The notes beneath the pieces were generated by a model. That model saw only the letters and a program-made list of their open reading frames with translations. It ran no database searches and was not told the DNA's origin. From positions 1 through 33,925 of the forward strand of contig JAGCVY010000033.1 in NCBI GenBank assembly GCA_017962105.1: a stretch of 33,925 nt of DNA, in the 5' to 3' direction. The DNA comes from Lachnospiraceae bacterium (lineage in GTDB: Bacteria; Bacillota; Clostridia; Lachnospirales; Lachnospiraceae). A program made the position numbers and the translations under genes. This document shows, one piece after another, positions 23,971 through 31,559 of this stretch. Numbering within the stretch: position 1 is the first letter of the stretch; each line of letters begins with the position of its first letter.

Positions 23971-24650
23971 GCCGGTTCTTCCTTCCCTTCCCTTTTTTTA
24001 AGGATCCCGATACGGACCCATCGCTTCTGCGCACGCTTGTTCCACACGATGAGGAACACTGCGATCGCTCCGATGGAATTCAGGATGACATCATCGATGT
24101 CCATGCTTCCGCGGCCGGTCAGATGCTGCATGTACTCGATCACACACAGGCCTCCGAGCAGTCCGATGAGGAAGCAGAGTTTATTCCGGAACAGCGGAAT
24201 AAAATACGGCAGCGCCAGCCCCACCGGCGCGAACAAAAGGATGTTTCCAAAGAGGTTTGCCGCTATGATCGTCCAATTCAGGGATCCGTTCTGATGCGCC
24301 TTCAGATAGAGCCGGATTGTCTCGAAGGGCTTCAGATTATACTGCCGCATTCCTCCGGACACCCGCCAGAACCCGGAGGTTCCGAACAGCGCCGCAAAAA
24401 GAACAATAACATACAACACAAACACGGGAAGCATCAGAAGAAAGAACTCCCTCGCTCTCTTCTCAAACGGAGTTCCCGCGATCCACAGTGCGATCCCCAG
24501 GATCCCGAACACCGGAACCAGGATCATATCCCGCATCACGGTCGCTGTGTCAAAATACCATCCCGGCATCACTAGGATCAACCCTTCGCCGATGGCGAGG
24601 AGCAATGCAAAGGCAAAGCATATTGCTCCGCCCACACGATATCGATTCAT
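23967..24650 (-). CDS. VanZ-like membrane protein
   Basis: A 227-aa integral membrane protein with about six transmembrane helices. The VanZ signature region is visible: NLKPFETIRLYL, then NLFGNILLFAPVGLALP, then EYMQHLTGRGSMDIDDVILNSIGA. VanZ proteins can raise teicoplanin resistance, but most chromosomal members have no proven role. I start at 24650 because GGGGGA lies upstream; an ATG six codons earlier overlaps that site. It follows the DinD-like gene by 42 bp, and the gap holds a CATTTTCCG copy. The stop is shared with the TTG of the EamA gene. Confidence 0.9.
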   Translation of the reverse strand: MNRYRVGGAICFAFALLLAIGEGLILVMPGWYFDTATVMRDMILVPVFGILGIALWIAGTPFEKRAREFFLLMLPVFVLYVIVLFAALFGTSGFWRVSGGMRQYNLKPFETIRLYLKAHQNGSLNWTIIAANLFGNILLFAPVGLALPYFIPLFRNKLCFLIGLLGGLCVIEYMQHLTGRGSMDIDDVILNSIGAIAVFLIVWNKRAQKRWVRIGILKKREGKEEPA

Positions 24651-24692
24651 TCCCGGAAATTCCCCCATTCAACATTTTCCGACGGAAATCCA

Positions 24693-25580
24693 TCAATCGA
24701 AGTAAACCGTCGAGTTCTCACACGCCCTCCGATACCACCAGAAAAGGACTGCCCACAATCCGGCGGATATAGCCAAAATAAGCGGAAGGACAATATACGC
24801 TGTTACAGCGAGTGACGGCCCTCTTTGGTATTTTACAAAGCCGTATGGCTCAATAAGCACCGCATCCTCCTCCAGAAGCTCCACATCTCTCCCATAGATA
24901 TCATATTTGATACCGGAGTCCAGATCGTCTGAGCTCCGGAATGGGGCATCCTTTCGGATCCAAATGGAGGCAGTGTGAGTTTCGCCCAATTCCCCGATAT
25001 AACCATGACCACCGAAGACCAGATACTCAACGCCATCCCTCGTCTCCGTCTTTGCTACCCGGTAATCATAGCCGATCAAAGAATAGCCGGACGCCAAAGC
25101 CTCCATTGCAATCTCGGAGTTCCGCATGTTTTCTCTGTCGGTCTCCCGTTTCTCACGGACCGCGCTGTTCACGACATAGAACATAACGCAGATACAGAGG
25201 ATCGGTACAGCGATCAACGTTCCGAAAAGAATTTTCCAAAGCACGCCGGTTCTCTCCTGCCGCATCCGGAAGTACATCTTCGCCTGACTGTTGGTCATGT
25301 TCTGCGGAGCACGCTCCACAAGCGTCCGGCAGGCTCTGCGGGACAACACATAGTCCTGCTCTCCGGGCATGACCGTTTCTTCGAGCGGGGCGATATCCCT
25401 GCGGCTTTTCCCCCACATATCATCCTGCTGCTGTTTCAACTCTTCCATGATCCGGTCGAGTTCGCTTTTATCCTCATACTCAAGTACCTGCGACAGCTCG
25501 CTGTAGAGCCAATACTCCATGCCGTCTTCCCGAGTGTGCCGGATCTCATCAAAAACCGTCCTGTTCTCCCCCTGTTCCAT
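24693..25580 (-). CDS. Membrane-anchored DinD-like protein
   Basis: A 295-aa protein. Residues about 9-50 (FDEIRH...GMEYWLYSELSQVLEY) and 76-108 (QDYVLSRRACRTLVE...AKMYFRMRQER) resemble, in order, the N-terminal blocks of DinD, a DNA-damage-induced protein that in E. coli antagonises RecA filaments. Unlike DinD, the rest is a transmembrane helix (about 113-139), a loop of about 110 residues probably outside the cell, and a second helix near 255-282. The fusion is unusual and the function unknown. GGGAGAAA before the ATG at 25580 fixes the start. It has its own promoter and may be the first gene of a run through VanZ-like, EamA and ybaK. The DinD resemblance is by eye. Confidence 0.7.
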   Translation of the reverse strand: MEQGENRTVFDEIRHTREDGMEYWLYSELSQVLEYEDKSELDRIMEELKQQQDDMWGKSRRDIAPLEETVMPGEQDYVLSRRACRTLVERAPQNMTNSQAKMYFRMRQERTGVLWKILFGTLIAVPILCICVMFYVVNSAVREKRETDRENMRNSEIAMEALASGYSLIGYDYRVAKTETRDGVEYLVFGGHGYIGELGETHTASIWIRKDAPFRSSDDLDSGIKYDIYGRDVELLEEDAVLIEPYGFVKYQRGPSLAVTAYIVLPLILAISAGLWAVLFWWYRRACENSTVYFD

Positions 25581-25639
25581 ACCGTTTCTCCCTTTCGTAA
25601 TTTCCCTGACCACATCGGATTGCACATGCAATTTCGTAT

Positions 25640-25668
25640 ATTATACCACACGGGAGCAAATAATGCAA
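25640..25668 (-). promoter_or_regulatory. Promoter of the DinD-like gene
   Basis: TTGCAT and a perfect TATAAT are 17 bp apart on the minus strand, about 55 bp upstream of the ATG. No LexA-type CGAAC-N4-GTTCG box was seen. Confidence 0.8.
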
Positions 25669-25681
25669 AATCCATCCTGTC

Positions 25682-26557
25682 TTACCTAAGAACTGTCCGC
25701 AACGTGTTCAGCACCCTCTTCTTGTCGGCACACCACTGCGGCTCGATCAGCAGCCGCTTCGGACCGTCTCCCGTAAGGCGGTGAATGACTGTCTCGGTCG
25801 GAAGCAGCGGAAGCGCTTTCCGCAGGAGTTCTGCATACTCGGGAAGCGTCATCACCGGCCACGGATCCCTCGCAAAATCCTCTGCCAGCTTCGTTCCGCG
25901 CAGAATCTGCAGAAGCTGCAGCTTCACGCCGTCCGGCGGCGGATTCAGTCCTGCCAGGTACCGCACGGAGTCAAGCATGTCCGCCTCGCTCTCCCCGGGC
26001 AGCCCGAAGATCAGGTGGACAATGACCGTGAGTCCGGCCTCCCGGAGCCTCCGGTAAGCGTCCTCGAAAGTGCTCCTCGGGTAACACCGGTTAACCCGCT
26101 CTGCCGTCTTATCGTTCGCGGTCTGAAGCCCCAGCTCCACCCAGACAGGCTTCGTGCGGTTCAGCTCAGCAAGCATCCCGACCATTCTGTCGTCAAGGCA
26201 GTCCGGCCTCGTCCCGATGGAAAGGATCACGATATCCTCACGCTGCAGCGTCTCCGTGTACAGCGCGCGAAGCCTCTCCGGATCTCCGTAAGTATTTGTA
26301 AACGACTGAAAATACGCGATGAAATGCTCACCGCCGGTCTTCCCTCTCACCAGTTTCTTCGCCTTCTCGATCTGCTCGGCGATCGGAGCCGGCTCCGCGG
26401 CAAATTCCCCGCTGCCACCCTCCGAACAGAAGGTGCAGCCGCCGACTCCGAGGGTTCCGTCCCGGTTCGGGCAGGTGCAGCCGGAGCTCAGCGACAGGCG
26501 GTAAATCTTCTCCCCGAACTGCTCCTTGAGCACCTCGGAAATCATTCGGACTTTCAT
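25682..26557 (-). CDS. TIGR01212-family radical SAM protein (YhcC-like)
   Basis: A 291-aa radical SAM protein. The N-terminal cysteine pattern C27-T-C29-PNRDG...GGC41-TFC44 is diagnostic of the YhcC/TIGR01212 family. Further family blocks are FQSFTNTYGD, SIGTRPDC, WVELGLQTA and VHLIFGLPGE. The protein is full length. The biochemical function is unsettled, although the family is broadly conserved and related to Elp3-like enzymes. The start ATG overlaps the Nudix stop as ATGA, so it is translationally coupled to that gene. It ends the run of genes from 27993. Confidence 0.93.
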   Translation of the reverse strand: MKVRMISEVLKEQFGEKIYRLSLSSGCTCPNRDGTLGVGGCTFCSEGGSGEFAAEPAPIAEQIEKAKKLVRGKTGGEHFIAYFQSFTNTYGDPERLRALYTETLQREDIVILSIGTRPDCLDDRMVGMLAELNRTKPVWVELGLQTANDKTAERVNRCYPRSTFEDAYRRLREAGLTVIVHLIFGLPGESEADMLDSVRYLAGLNPPPDGVKLQLLQILRGTKLAEDFARDPWPVMTLPEYAELLRKALPLLPTETVIHRLTGDGPKRLLIEPQWCADKKRVLNTLRTVLR

Positions 26558-27045
26558 GTTTCCGGCCTCTCCGTCTCTTCCCCGTTAAGCTGTACCGAAA
26601 TCAGCTCGTCATCCTTCGTGTACACCAGTTTCAGCGAAAAATAAGGTGCATTTTCCGAAAGAAGACGAAGGAACACCTTGTCGCCCTCCCAGATCGGCAG
26701 ACCGCACACCTTGTCGATATCAACCCAAATGAGGTCCCCCTCGTCGCACTCGCGAAGCTCCCCGTCCCAGGCGTCCGCCGTGTAGAGATGCATGTACTCC
26801 ACAATGTCGTCGCCGTACACAAAGGTCACGATTCCCCTCGCGCGGTAGGACCGAAGCGTCAGGCCGGTCTCCTCGAGCACCTCGCGGCGAAGGCATTCAT
26901 CCGGGCTCTCGCCGTACGCAAAATGCCCCCCGACGCCGATGTACTTGTCCTTGTTGATGTCCTTCTCCTTCTTGACGCGGTGCAGCAATAGATACTGCCC
27001 GTCGCGCTCAATATAACATAAGGTCGTCAGCTCCGGTATTTTCAT
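26554..27045 (-). CDS. Nudix hydrolase (MutT/8-oxo-dGTP diphosphatase-like)
   Basis: A 163-aa cytosolic hydrolase of nucleoside diphosphate-linked compounds. The Nudix box GX5EX7REVLEETGL is complete (G40, E46, R54-E55, E58-E59). The motif HRVKKEKDINKDKYIGVGGH before it is typical of clostridial MutT-like 8-oxo-dGTP diphosphatases. The true substrate is unproven. The gene begins inside the last 38 bp of the GtrA-like gene and its stop overlaps the yhcC-like start, so translation of all three is linked. AGGGAACC lies just before the ATG. Confidence 0.92.
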   Translation of the reverse strand: MKIPELTTLCYIERDGQYLLLHRVKKEKDINKDKYIGVGGHFAYGESPDECLRREVLEETGLTLRSYRARGIVTFVYGDDIVEYMHLYTADAWDGELRECDEGDLIWVDIDKVCGLPIWEGDKVFLRLLSENAPYFSLKLVYTKDDELISVQLNGEETERPET

Positions 27046-27496
27046 TGGTTCCCTCTTTCTTCACCGCAGTGTCCAGACTCTTTCCGAACACCACAAACCG
27101 CTGGAACAAAAACTCCGTGATCAGGTTGGTTCCCATAGCAAGCGCATCCGCGAAGCCCGCTTTCCACCCGCAGGTCTCGGTCAGGTATCTTACGCCCAAA
27201 GTCGACAACGGTGTGAACACCGCGTAGTAGGCTGCCACCTTCAGCATGGCAACGGGAACATTGGCCGCGGACTGGAAGGTGAACTTGCGGTTCAACGTAA
27301 AATTCCAAAGCACTGATAAGGAAAGGCCGCACAGATAGCATGCCCAGCTCGGAAGCGGCGTGACCGTCTCGAAAGCCATGATCGTCAGGGCCTGAATGAT
27401 GCCTGCGCTCGCCGAGAACAAAGCGAATTTCACTGCGCGGATGATTTCTTTTTTCCTGTTGTTTTCGTCGATTATATCTTCTCTGTCCGTGCTCAT
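27008..27496 (-). CDS. GtrA-family membrane protein
   Basis: A 162-aa protein with four transmembrane helices in residues about 20-135 and the GtrA signature WNFTLNRKFTF between helices 2 and 3. GtrA proteins help move undecaprenyl-linked sugars used for surface polysaccharide or teichoic acid glycosylation. No glycosyltransferase adjoins here, so its partner is elsewhere or it acts alone. The ATG at 27496 overlaps the stop of the upstream Nudix gene as TGATG. The C-terminal tail (about 25 residues, acidic) is encoded by DNA shared with the second Nudix gene. Confidence 0.9.
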   Translation of the reverse strand: MSTDREDIIDENNRKKEIIRAVKFALFSASAGIIQALTIMAFETVTPLPSWACYLCGLSLSVLWNFTLNRKFTFQSAANVPVAMLKVAAYYAVFTPLSTLGVRYLTETCGWKAGFADALAMGTNLITEFLFQRFVVFGKSLDTAVKKEGTNENTGADDLMLY

Positions 27497-27993
27497 CACG
27501 CTTCCCTCTCATCCGTCACGATATGCTCGATCCCGCTGTGCTCCCTACTCAGAAAATCCTTAAGAAATGTCGGATACGCCTTGTAACGGTCGAGTTCCTC
27601 AATGGGAATCCAGTACATGTTCTCCTTCACCCCCTGGGTGTGGCTGTCGCTGTGCAGTTCCTTCGTTCCGCGGGGCTTCATCAGAAAATAAAACGAAAGC
27701 TCGTGACAATCCATCCCCTTTAAGGAACCGCCGCTCTCATCAAAGAAGTTCTCATGAATGACCGCCAGCCGGTCCACCTCGTAGGGCACGCCGGTCTCCT
27801 CAAGTACCTCTCTTCTCACGGCATCCTCCGCCGTCTCCCCCATGTGGACACCGCCACCGATGGAGTAGTAATAATCGTCGATCTCATTGCCGGCGAAGAG
27901 CACACAGCCCTCCTCCACGATGATGGCTGCGGCGCGGTACCGGAACCACTTGTTATCCTTCGTAAAACCGCAATCGTACTTCATGATCTCCAT
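27496..27993 (-). CDS. Nudix hydrolase
   Basis: A 165-aa Nudix protein with an intact box (G47, E53, R61-E62, EVLEETGV). It is flanked by FRYRAAAIIVEEGCVLFAG at the N-terminus and a PRGTKEL/ENMYWIPIEEL segment typical of a clostridial NTP pyrophosphohydrolase clade. The substrate is unknown. Either ATG (27993 or 27984) is possible, since a run of seven G residues precedes both. It is first in the operon Nudix-GtrA-Nudix-YhcC, driven by the promoter at 28021-28049. Confidence 0.9.
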   Translation of the reverse strand: MEIMKYDCGFTKDNKWFRYRAAAIIVEEGCVLFAGNEIDDYYYSIGGGVHMGETAEDAVRREVLEETGVPYEVDRLAVIHENFFDESGGSLKGMDCHELSFYFLMKPRGTKELHSDSHTQGVKENMYWIPIEELDRYKAYPTFLKDFLSREHSGIEHIVTDEREA

Positions 27994-28020
27994 CCCCCCC
28001 TTTTTTCGTAAATTAGAGAA

Positions 28021-28049
28021 ATTATAACACTCTCCGCAGGTTCTGTCAT
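28021..28049 (-). promoter_or_regulatory. Promoter of the Nudix/GtrA/YhcC operon
   Basis: ATGACA and a perfect TATAAT, 17 bp apart on the minus strand. Confidence 0.8.
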
Positions 28050-28053
28050 CCCC

Positions 28054-28103
28054 AAAAGAAAAACCCGCCCGTTTATACCTGATAAAACGAGCGGGTTGTT
28101 TTT
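28054..28103. terminator. Terminator of the P-loop kinase operon
   Basis: AACCCGC-CGTTTAT pairs with ATAAAACG-GCGGGTT. An A-run on the left becomes a TTTTTCTTTT tract on the minus strand, and the right side also has GTTTTTC. Confidence 0.88.
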
Positions 28104-28140
28104 CTTAAGCAATACATCGATATAACATTCACAAAAAGAT

Positions 28141-28653
28141 TCACTTTGTGAACTGTGTAATATAATCCTTGATCAGGTTCGCAGTCTCGCTCACCGTCTG
28201 GTTCGTGTTGTCGATGACCAGAGGGAATTTGCCGCGATTTCTCCGAAACCACTGGTTGTATCCGATGTGCGGCAGGATCTTCTCATCCGACGTGAAACCG
28301 CGTTCCGCAGGTCTGGCGCGAAGCCGTTCCCAGATCGCCTCGTCCGAAGGGTTTAAGATGATAAACTCCGTCGAATCCACCTCCTCCGGAAGGACATGCT
28401 TCCCGATGAAATCATGGGGATTCGTGCAGGACACAAAGATCAGATCCCGTCCGGAAGCCCGTTTCACGGCCTCCGCAATGCAGTCGTCATGGTACTTCGA
28501 CTCGTGGTCCGTCCCGGCGTAATCCCACCAGTTATAGCCCGCTTCGTCGATATCAATGCATGCGTAAACCTCGGGATCCATGATCTCGTATAGCGCATCC
28601 TTCATCGTTGATTTGCCGGAGCCGCAGCATCCGCTGATCATAAACAATCTCAT
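28141..28653 (-). CDS. P-loop nucleotide kinase-like protein
   Basis: A 170-aa protein with a Walker A motif GCCGSGKS at 8-15, a CIDIDEAG acidic segment near 32-39 and a LIFVSCTNP strand near 71-80. It ends with an FPLVIDNTNQT segment. The fold resembles small kinases such as shikimate or gluconate kinases and AAA-type phosphotransferases. The phosphate acceptor cannot be inferred. AAGGAG lies seven bases before the ATG. It follows the HTH-ParB-like gene by 46 bp and probably shares its transcript. Confidence 0.85.
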   Translation of the reverse strand: MRLFMISGCCGSGKSTMKDALYEIMDPEVYACIDIDEAGYNWWDYAGTDHESKYHDDCIAEAVKRASGRDLIFVSCTNPHDFIGKHVLPEEVDSTEFIILNPSDEAIWERLRARPAERGFTSDEKILPHIGYNQWFRRNRGKFPLVIDNTNQTVSETANLIKDYITQFTK

Positions 28654-28699
28654 GGCATTTCTCCTTACCGCGCCTTAGGGACGCGCATTTTTCGAACAA

Positions 28700-29446
28700 T
28701 TATCTTCTGACTACCGTGCAGTCCTTCACGAACTCCCCGTACTTGCTCATAAAGTCGTTGTACTCGGCCTCCTCGGTGATCCAGATGATCGCCCACACCG
28801 TATCGATGCCAAGGTTCTCGAAAACCTTGTGGCGATGGTTTCCGTCGTTGAGTTCGAACTCGCCGTCCACATAGTGTACGATGATGGGCGGCATCTCGTT
28901 GCCGGCCTCGATCACCTTCGTGAGTGCCTCGATCTTATGGTTCCACCAGCCCTCGTCAATCCGGTATTTCATGGTCCCCTCAGGTCCGGCGCACCGGTGA
29001 AAAAATGAGAGAGGGAACTTCGCCGGACTGATAAAATACCGGTCGAACAGTTTTAACCCGTCGGAAAAAGGAATGTTCCGTCCCTCCTCGTTCAGATACA
29101 AATGAACCCATGCGTCCGTCTTCTCGGCCTTGCCGTATTCCAAGGCGGACGTGAGCGTAGCGCTGTACTTTAACATAGCTGCCTCCTTCTTACTGTAAAC
29201 AATCCGTTTGATGGTATCGTAAGAAAGCGCATACTGCTCCGCCAGCTCGTCAATCGTTTTGCCCCCCTGAAACGCCTCTTTGATCGCGGCGTTCCGCTCG
29301 CGGATGTAACTCTGGTATCCCGAGGTCTCACCCCAGTCTTTTTTCTCCACGCCTGCAGGTACGTAGATGGTCTCCCCCGAAACATACTTCTGGATCTGCT
29401 TCAGAAGATTTTCCGGAAAAATGTCTTTCGCATTTCGGTATCCCAT
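28700..29446 (-). CDS. Fusion of CD3324/Mor-like HTH and ParB-like nuclease domain
   Basis: A 248-aa protein. Residues 1-90 resemble the short clostridial CD3324 family: MGYRNAKDIFPENLLKQIQKY, a YVPAG strand, RERNAAIKEAF, and then a helix-turn-helix (about 64-85, DELAEQYALSYDTIKRIVY). CD3324-type proteins are normally stand-alone at about 85 aa. Here a further 155 residues follow, including MPPIIVHYVDGEFELNDGNHRHKVF (186-210), which has the layout of the ParB/sulfiredoxin fold, where GxHR-like motifs bind nucleotide. I infer a DNA-binding regulator with a nucleotide-binding or hydrolysing module. The ATG at 29446 is eight bases from AAGGAGG; one two codons earlier is too close. Confidence 0.75.
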   Translation of the reverse strand: MGYRNAKDIFPENLLKQIQKYVSGETIYVPAGVEKKDWGETSGYQSYIRERNAAIKEAFQGGKTIDELAEQYALSYDTIKRIVYSKKEAAMLKYSATLTSALEYGKAEKTDAWVHLYLNEEGRNIPFSDGLKLFDRYFISPAKFPLSFFHRCAGPEGTMKYRIDEGWWNHKIEALTKVIEAGNEMPPIIVHYVDGEFELNDGNHRHKVFENLGIDTVWAIIWITEEAEYNDFMSKYGEFVKDCTVVRR

Positions 29447-29534
29447 ATCCATCGCCTCCTTACAGGCACCACTTTACAGGACTTCTTCGGAAAATGCTAT
29501 GCCGCAAACGCTTCCTAATCGTTCTTGGCACAAA

Positions 29535-29748
29535 TCACATCCGAAGGAAAATACCGGTATAGCCTTCCTCCTTCGCAAACCGGATGGTTGTTACGCCGTC
29601 CGCATAGGTAAACGTAACCGGCGTTTTCTCCGGAATGCGGAACACCTCCTTCGGGCACTCTTCTGTGCGGACAGAAACCTCACGGTCACAGACGATGAAT
29701 CGCTCCTCGATGGTATCCATGATCTTCGCCTGCGGGTGATCACATAAT
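29535..29748 (-). pseudogene. Out-of-frame 3' end of the GHL6-type gene
   Basis: After LHMLNYV the main frame turns into a basic, low-complexity tail. A second frame reads DHPQAKIMDTIEERFIV and continues to FAKEEGYTGIFLRM and a stop at 29535. This has the beta-strand character of the C-terminal domain expected for the family. Restoring it needs one extra base near 29745. It is a frameshift mutation or a sequencing error. Confidence 0.75.
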
Positions 29749-31525
29749 TCAACATGTGGAGCACATATCCTTCCTCATGTTTCCTCAGCGTCAGCTCGCT
29801 GATCGCCGGCAGATCCGTGCTCAGATACGGTGCAGGCACAAGCTCCGCAAGGCATCTTGCTAAGATATCCCGGTAGATAGTGTATCCGTAATCGCAGTAC
29901 ATTCGGAAAATGGGGGAACTCAGGCAGATTCCCCCCTCACACCGTACAATGCCCGCATCCTCGCCGGCCTCCGGCCTCGGCGGCGTCTGTCTGTGGGAAC
30001 AGAATTTCTCGTAAGACCGCTCAAAGTACGGCTCCACGATCTGCGCCAGAACCTCGCCTCCGCAGATGCGTTCTCCGCCCTCATAAAGCACATGGTCGAT
30101 CGCAGGAATTCCCGCGAAATACTCTGAATCCAGCCGCAGGTACTGTTGGGCGTGACCTCTGTTTCCGAGGTGTGTGACCGCCATGGACGGAAGCTGCGAA
30201 CGACCGTCCTTAAGGCAGGACGTTCCGCTCATCAGGACTTTTCCTCCGCCCTGAACAAAGCGCTCAATCTTCTCCGCGGTCTCCACTCTTACGCTCACCT
30301 CGTCGGGAAGAATCAACAGTTTATACGGTTCAAGAGAGTCCTCAACATTCACATAATCAAACAGATAGTGGAGTTCCGTGAGAATCCGACAGACACCCTC
30401 CTCGCTCCTGTGGGCCTGCGCATTTTCCACGCCGGCTTTCGAGGGAATCAGCACGGCGATTTCACTCATTTTCCGGGTATTGATAAGCCACGGTTCCAGT
30501 GCCTCAATCTTCGCAAAGACATTGCCGATGCGCTCATAAACCGGCGCATCAAGGGCCCCACAGGGATGCAGCTGGTCGCCGACGCACACGGATGCGCCGT
30601 TGGCGACGCCTCTCAGGCACTCGTACTCCAAAGCCACAGGGTGCCGCAGGGAACCGAAATCGCCCCACGCGGTGAAGAATTTGCCGTTCATCATGCAAAG
30701 GGGCTGATCGTATTTGTTCAGATAATTCACGGCCACCGGAAAATGTACATATCCCCACTGGTCGCTCGGAAGCGACTCAATGTCGACAAAGTCAAAGTAT
30801 TTCCGTTTCTCCACGGAGGACGCCATGATATCTTCCCCATCGTCAAGGCGGTAGGGATGGGAGTTGAAAAACACCTCGAGATTCCCATCCAAAGATTTGA
30901 TATATTGATACATCGTCCGGCAGAACGCAGTCTCACTGATGCGGTCGAACCGTTCCACATCCGCATCGCATTCCGGATCAAGGCCCAGTTCCCGCATTTC
31001 CTCAGAGCAAGTCTCGCAGACGCAGTGCTTTCCCTGCACGATATCAATCCAGAATCCATCCGGGTGGTACAGATCAAAAATCTCACGATACTCCGCCTGC
31101 AGTATCTTCTGGTAGTCTTTATTATTGTGGCAGATATGCCTCCATGCGTAAAATGACTTCTCTCCGGGACGCTTCACCCCGGGAACGCCGCCCTTAGGAA
31201 TCGTCAGCCACTCCGGATGCCGGTCCGCCCAATCTTCGTTCCAGGAAACACAGGTATAGGCAAGCGCACGAATGTTGTATTTTCTGCACACCGCGAGCTG
31301 CGCCCCGAACAGATCAAACCTAAGGTGGGGGTGCATGGTTCCGATTTTGGTGGGATAATAATACATGCCATGGTGGCATTTGGCGAAGATGTTGATCGAG
31401 TTCACATGCGCATCCAAAAGCGTCTTTGCAAACGCCTCCGCATCGAACTTCTCCCCGACACCGTCGATGTAGGGTGATGTGTGGAAATCAAGATGGATCT
31501 GACGCATCGGCAGCTGCTTCCTCAT
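29591..31525 (-). CDS. GHL6-type (hypothetical glycosyl hydrolase 6) protein, C-terminus frameshifted
   Basis: A putative cytosolic glycosidase. Residues 1-130 match the hypothetical glycosyl hydrolase 6 pattern (RQIHLDFHTSPYI, INIFAKCHHGMYYYPTK, YTCVSWNEDWADRHPEW). GFWIDIVQGKHCVCETC carries a probable catalytic Asp and a CXCXXC, like the protein at 18922-20655. A beta-galactosidase trimerisation-like domain follows (PDEVSVRVETAEKIERFVQGGGKVLMSG). AGGAGG is seven bases from the ATG at 31525; the frame is open further upstream but has no other site. The last 50 or so residues in this frame are basic nonsense, since the true end lies in another frame. It follows the APH-like gene by 34 bp. Confidence 0.82.
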   Translation of the reverse strand: MRKQLPMRQIHLDFHTSPYIDGVGEKFDAEAFAKTLLDAHVNSINIFAKCHHGMYYYPTKIGTMHPHLRFDLFGAQLAVCRKYNIRALAYTCVSWNEDWADRHPEWLTIPKGGVPGVKRPGEKSFYAWRHICHNNKDYQKILQAEYREIFDLYHPDGFWIDIVQGKHCVCETCSEEMRELGLDPECDADVERFDRISETAFCRTMYQYIKSLDGNLEVFFNSHPYRLDDGEDIMASSVEKRKYFDFVDIESLPSDQWGYVHFPVAVNYLNKYDQPLCMMNGKFFTAWGDFGSLRHPVALEYECLRGVANGASVCVGDQLHPCGALDAPVYERIGNVFAKIEALEPWLINTRKMSEIAVLIPSKAGVENAQAHRSEEGVCRILTELHYLFDYVNVEDSLEPYKLLILPDEVSVRVETAEKIERFVQGGGKVLMSGTSCLKDGRSQLPSMAVTHLGNRGHAQQYLRLDSEYFAGIPAIDHVLYEGGERICGGEVLAQIVEPYFERSYEKFCSHRQTPPRPEAGEDAGIVRCEGGICLSSPIFRMYCDYGYTIYRDILARCLAELVPAPYLSTDLPAISELTLRKHEEGYVLHMLNYVITRRRRSWIPSRSDSSSVTVRFLSAQKSARRRCSAFRRKRRLRLPMRTA

Positions 31526-31559
31526 AGTCGTCCTCCTAAGCCCGGTTGTCTGCTCAACG

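Noticed and set aside
23967-24650. Vancomycin resistance locus
   Set aside because: The VanZ-like gene stands without vanHAX or vanRS, and most such chromosomal proteins are not resistance genes.
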